DNA of 64,000 nt. Origin: Armatimonadota bacterium (GTDB lineage: Bacteria; Armatimonadota; Chthonomonadetes; Chthonomonadales; Chthonomonadaceae). The stretch is taken from the NCBI GenBank assembly GCA_028871815.1, contig JAGWMJ010000002.1, positions 186,001 through 250,000 of the forward strand. The letters are read 5' to 3'. The position numbers and the translations under genes were made by a program. A model generated the notes under the pieces. That model worked only from the letters and a program-made list of their open reading frames with translations, was not told where the DNA came from and searched no databases. This document shows positions 63,378 through 64,000 of this stretch, piece by piece (position 1 is the first letter of the stretch; every line of letters begins with the position of its first letter).

Positions 63378-64000
63378 ATGAATCTTGCGGATGACGTCAG
63401 GCTGCTGCGTCGGCGCCGACGGCAATGCCTCATCATGCTTATTGGGGGGCAGGCGGTAATCGGCTCCAGCGCGCTCATGGTCCGGGTTGGTCTGAGTGCG
63501 CACATCGATCCGGTCACGCTCTCTGCGTGGCGGCTCACACTCGCCGGACTCGCAGCACTGGCCCTGCTGCCACTATCGCCTTATCCTGAGAGCTTGCGGT
63601 TGGCGCCTGGTGAGTGGATGCGTCTTCTACTCGCCGGCGGGGCGTTGGCCGCACATTTTGCCCTGTGGATCGCCTCACTGCAGTACATCTCGGTAGCGAA
63701 CAGCACGCTTCTGGTTTGTACCACACCGATTTGGGCCGGCCTGCTGTCATGGGTGGTCGGGAAGAGGCCGCCGGAGCGTTCTTTCTGGTTTGGTATGGTA
63801 GGCGCCGCTGCCGGAGCAATTCTGGTGACGCGCAGTGGCGCCGTGCACGTTTCCAACCAGCCGGCGCGTGGTGCGACGTTAGCCCTGGGCGGCGCTCTGC
63901 TCTTCGCTCTCTACCTGCTCCTGGCAGCCGGCCTGCAGCCCCGACTCGGTGTTGCGCGGCTCATCGCGGGCACATACTCGTCTGCAGCCTGTTGGCTATG
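63378..64000 (+). CDS. EamA/DMT family transporter, N-terminal part (runs off the window)
   Basis: 207 residues visible, all open to the end of the window. Membrane segments follow one another (IMLIGGQAVIGSSALMV, LTLAGLAALALLPL, LLLAGGALAAHFALWIASL, LVCTTPIWAGLLSWVVG, GMVGAAAGAILVT and ALGGALLFALYLLLAAGL). The W-R-L pattern in SAWRLTLAG and the TTPIWAGLL segment are typical of the first EamA domain. These proteins export metabolites, often amino acids. The stop codon is outside the window. It begins 129 bases after the DinB-like gene. Confidence 0.85.
   Translation, partial: MNLADDVRLLRRRRRQCLIMLIGGQAVIGSSALMVRVGLSAHIDPVTLSAWRLTLAGLAALALLPLSPYPESLRLAPGEWMRLLLAGGALAAHFALWIASLQYISVANSTLLVCTTPIWAGLLSWVVGKRPPERSFWFGMVGAAAGAILVTRSGAVHVSNQPARGATLALGGALLFALYLLLAAGLQPRLGVARLIAGTYSSAACWL

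Overview
The window is a GC-rich (about 60% by eye) bacterial chromosome segment packed with genes on both strands. It carries housekeeping genes, short intergenic gaps and no tRNA, rRNA, CRISPR or intact mobile element that I could find. The proteins point to a diderm bacterium: an LptD-like outer-membrane beta-barrel, a squalene-hopene cyclase, many Sec-exported proteins with CarboxypepD_reg and FlgD-like domains, and a DUF1501 protein. My best guess is Armatimonadota or a neighbouring lineage. That is inference from gene content, not a phylogenetic result.

Layout. 1-7347 is housekeeping: end of hisS, a small unknown protein, hemW on the minus strand, fused secDF behind a near-perfect sigma-70 promoter, a four-domain S1 protein and coaE. 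7348-25125 is the most distinctive block. It has one clear promoter, then six same-strand genes for exported proteins: a 1963-residue TolB-like propeller/multi-Ig protein, a CsgG/FlgT-like protein with Gly-Thr-rich repeats, a subtilase, a 1021-residue Gly-rich exoprotein, a small exported protein, and an outer-membrane barrel with an N-terminal Ig (Big_1-like) domain. Three of these otherwise unrelated proteins end in the same module of about 450-500 residues, closed by a FlgD-like Ig fold. Every gap in the block contains a GC-rich hairpin.

25122-32264 holds leuC-leuD (minus strand), an aminotransferase coupled to an unknown gene, and squalene-hopene cyclase. 32341-40646 is a run of information-processing genes: SRP RNA (ffs), dnaX, ybaB, recR, pdxS, an M32 carboxypeptidase, dnaG and rpoD. 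40659-46276 contains a LarA-like protein, a Gfo/Idh/MocA oxidoreductase, a DUF1501 protein, a HIT protein and a PhyH-type dioxygenase. 46381-48415 is a coupled manganese regulator/transporter pair (mntR-mntH) with a palindrome at the regulator start.

48445-53283 is a partial histidine operon (hisD-hisB-hisH-hisA) followed by two tandem paralogous membrane/coiled-coil proteins and a terminator, then rplU-rpmA on the minus strand. 53284-55183 is gene-poor and looks eroded: a putative lipoprotein, a transposase-like fragment and an inverted repeat. 55184-62174 is a carbohydrate-degradation group (GH2, GH29, sialate O-acetylesterase-like) with a broken acetyltransferase gene inside it. The window ends with a DinB-like protein and the first two thirds of an EamA-family transporter.

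The best candidate for an undescribed system is 7556-25125: several exoproteins that share one C-terminal module, encoded beside a CsgG-like protein and an unusual LptD-like barrel. That these form one export or surface-display apparatus is a hypothesis.
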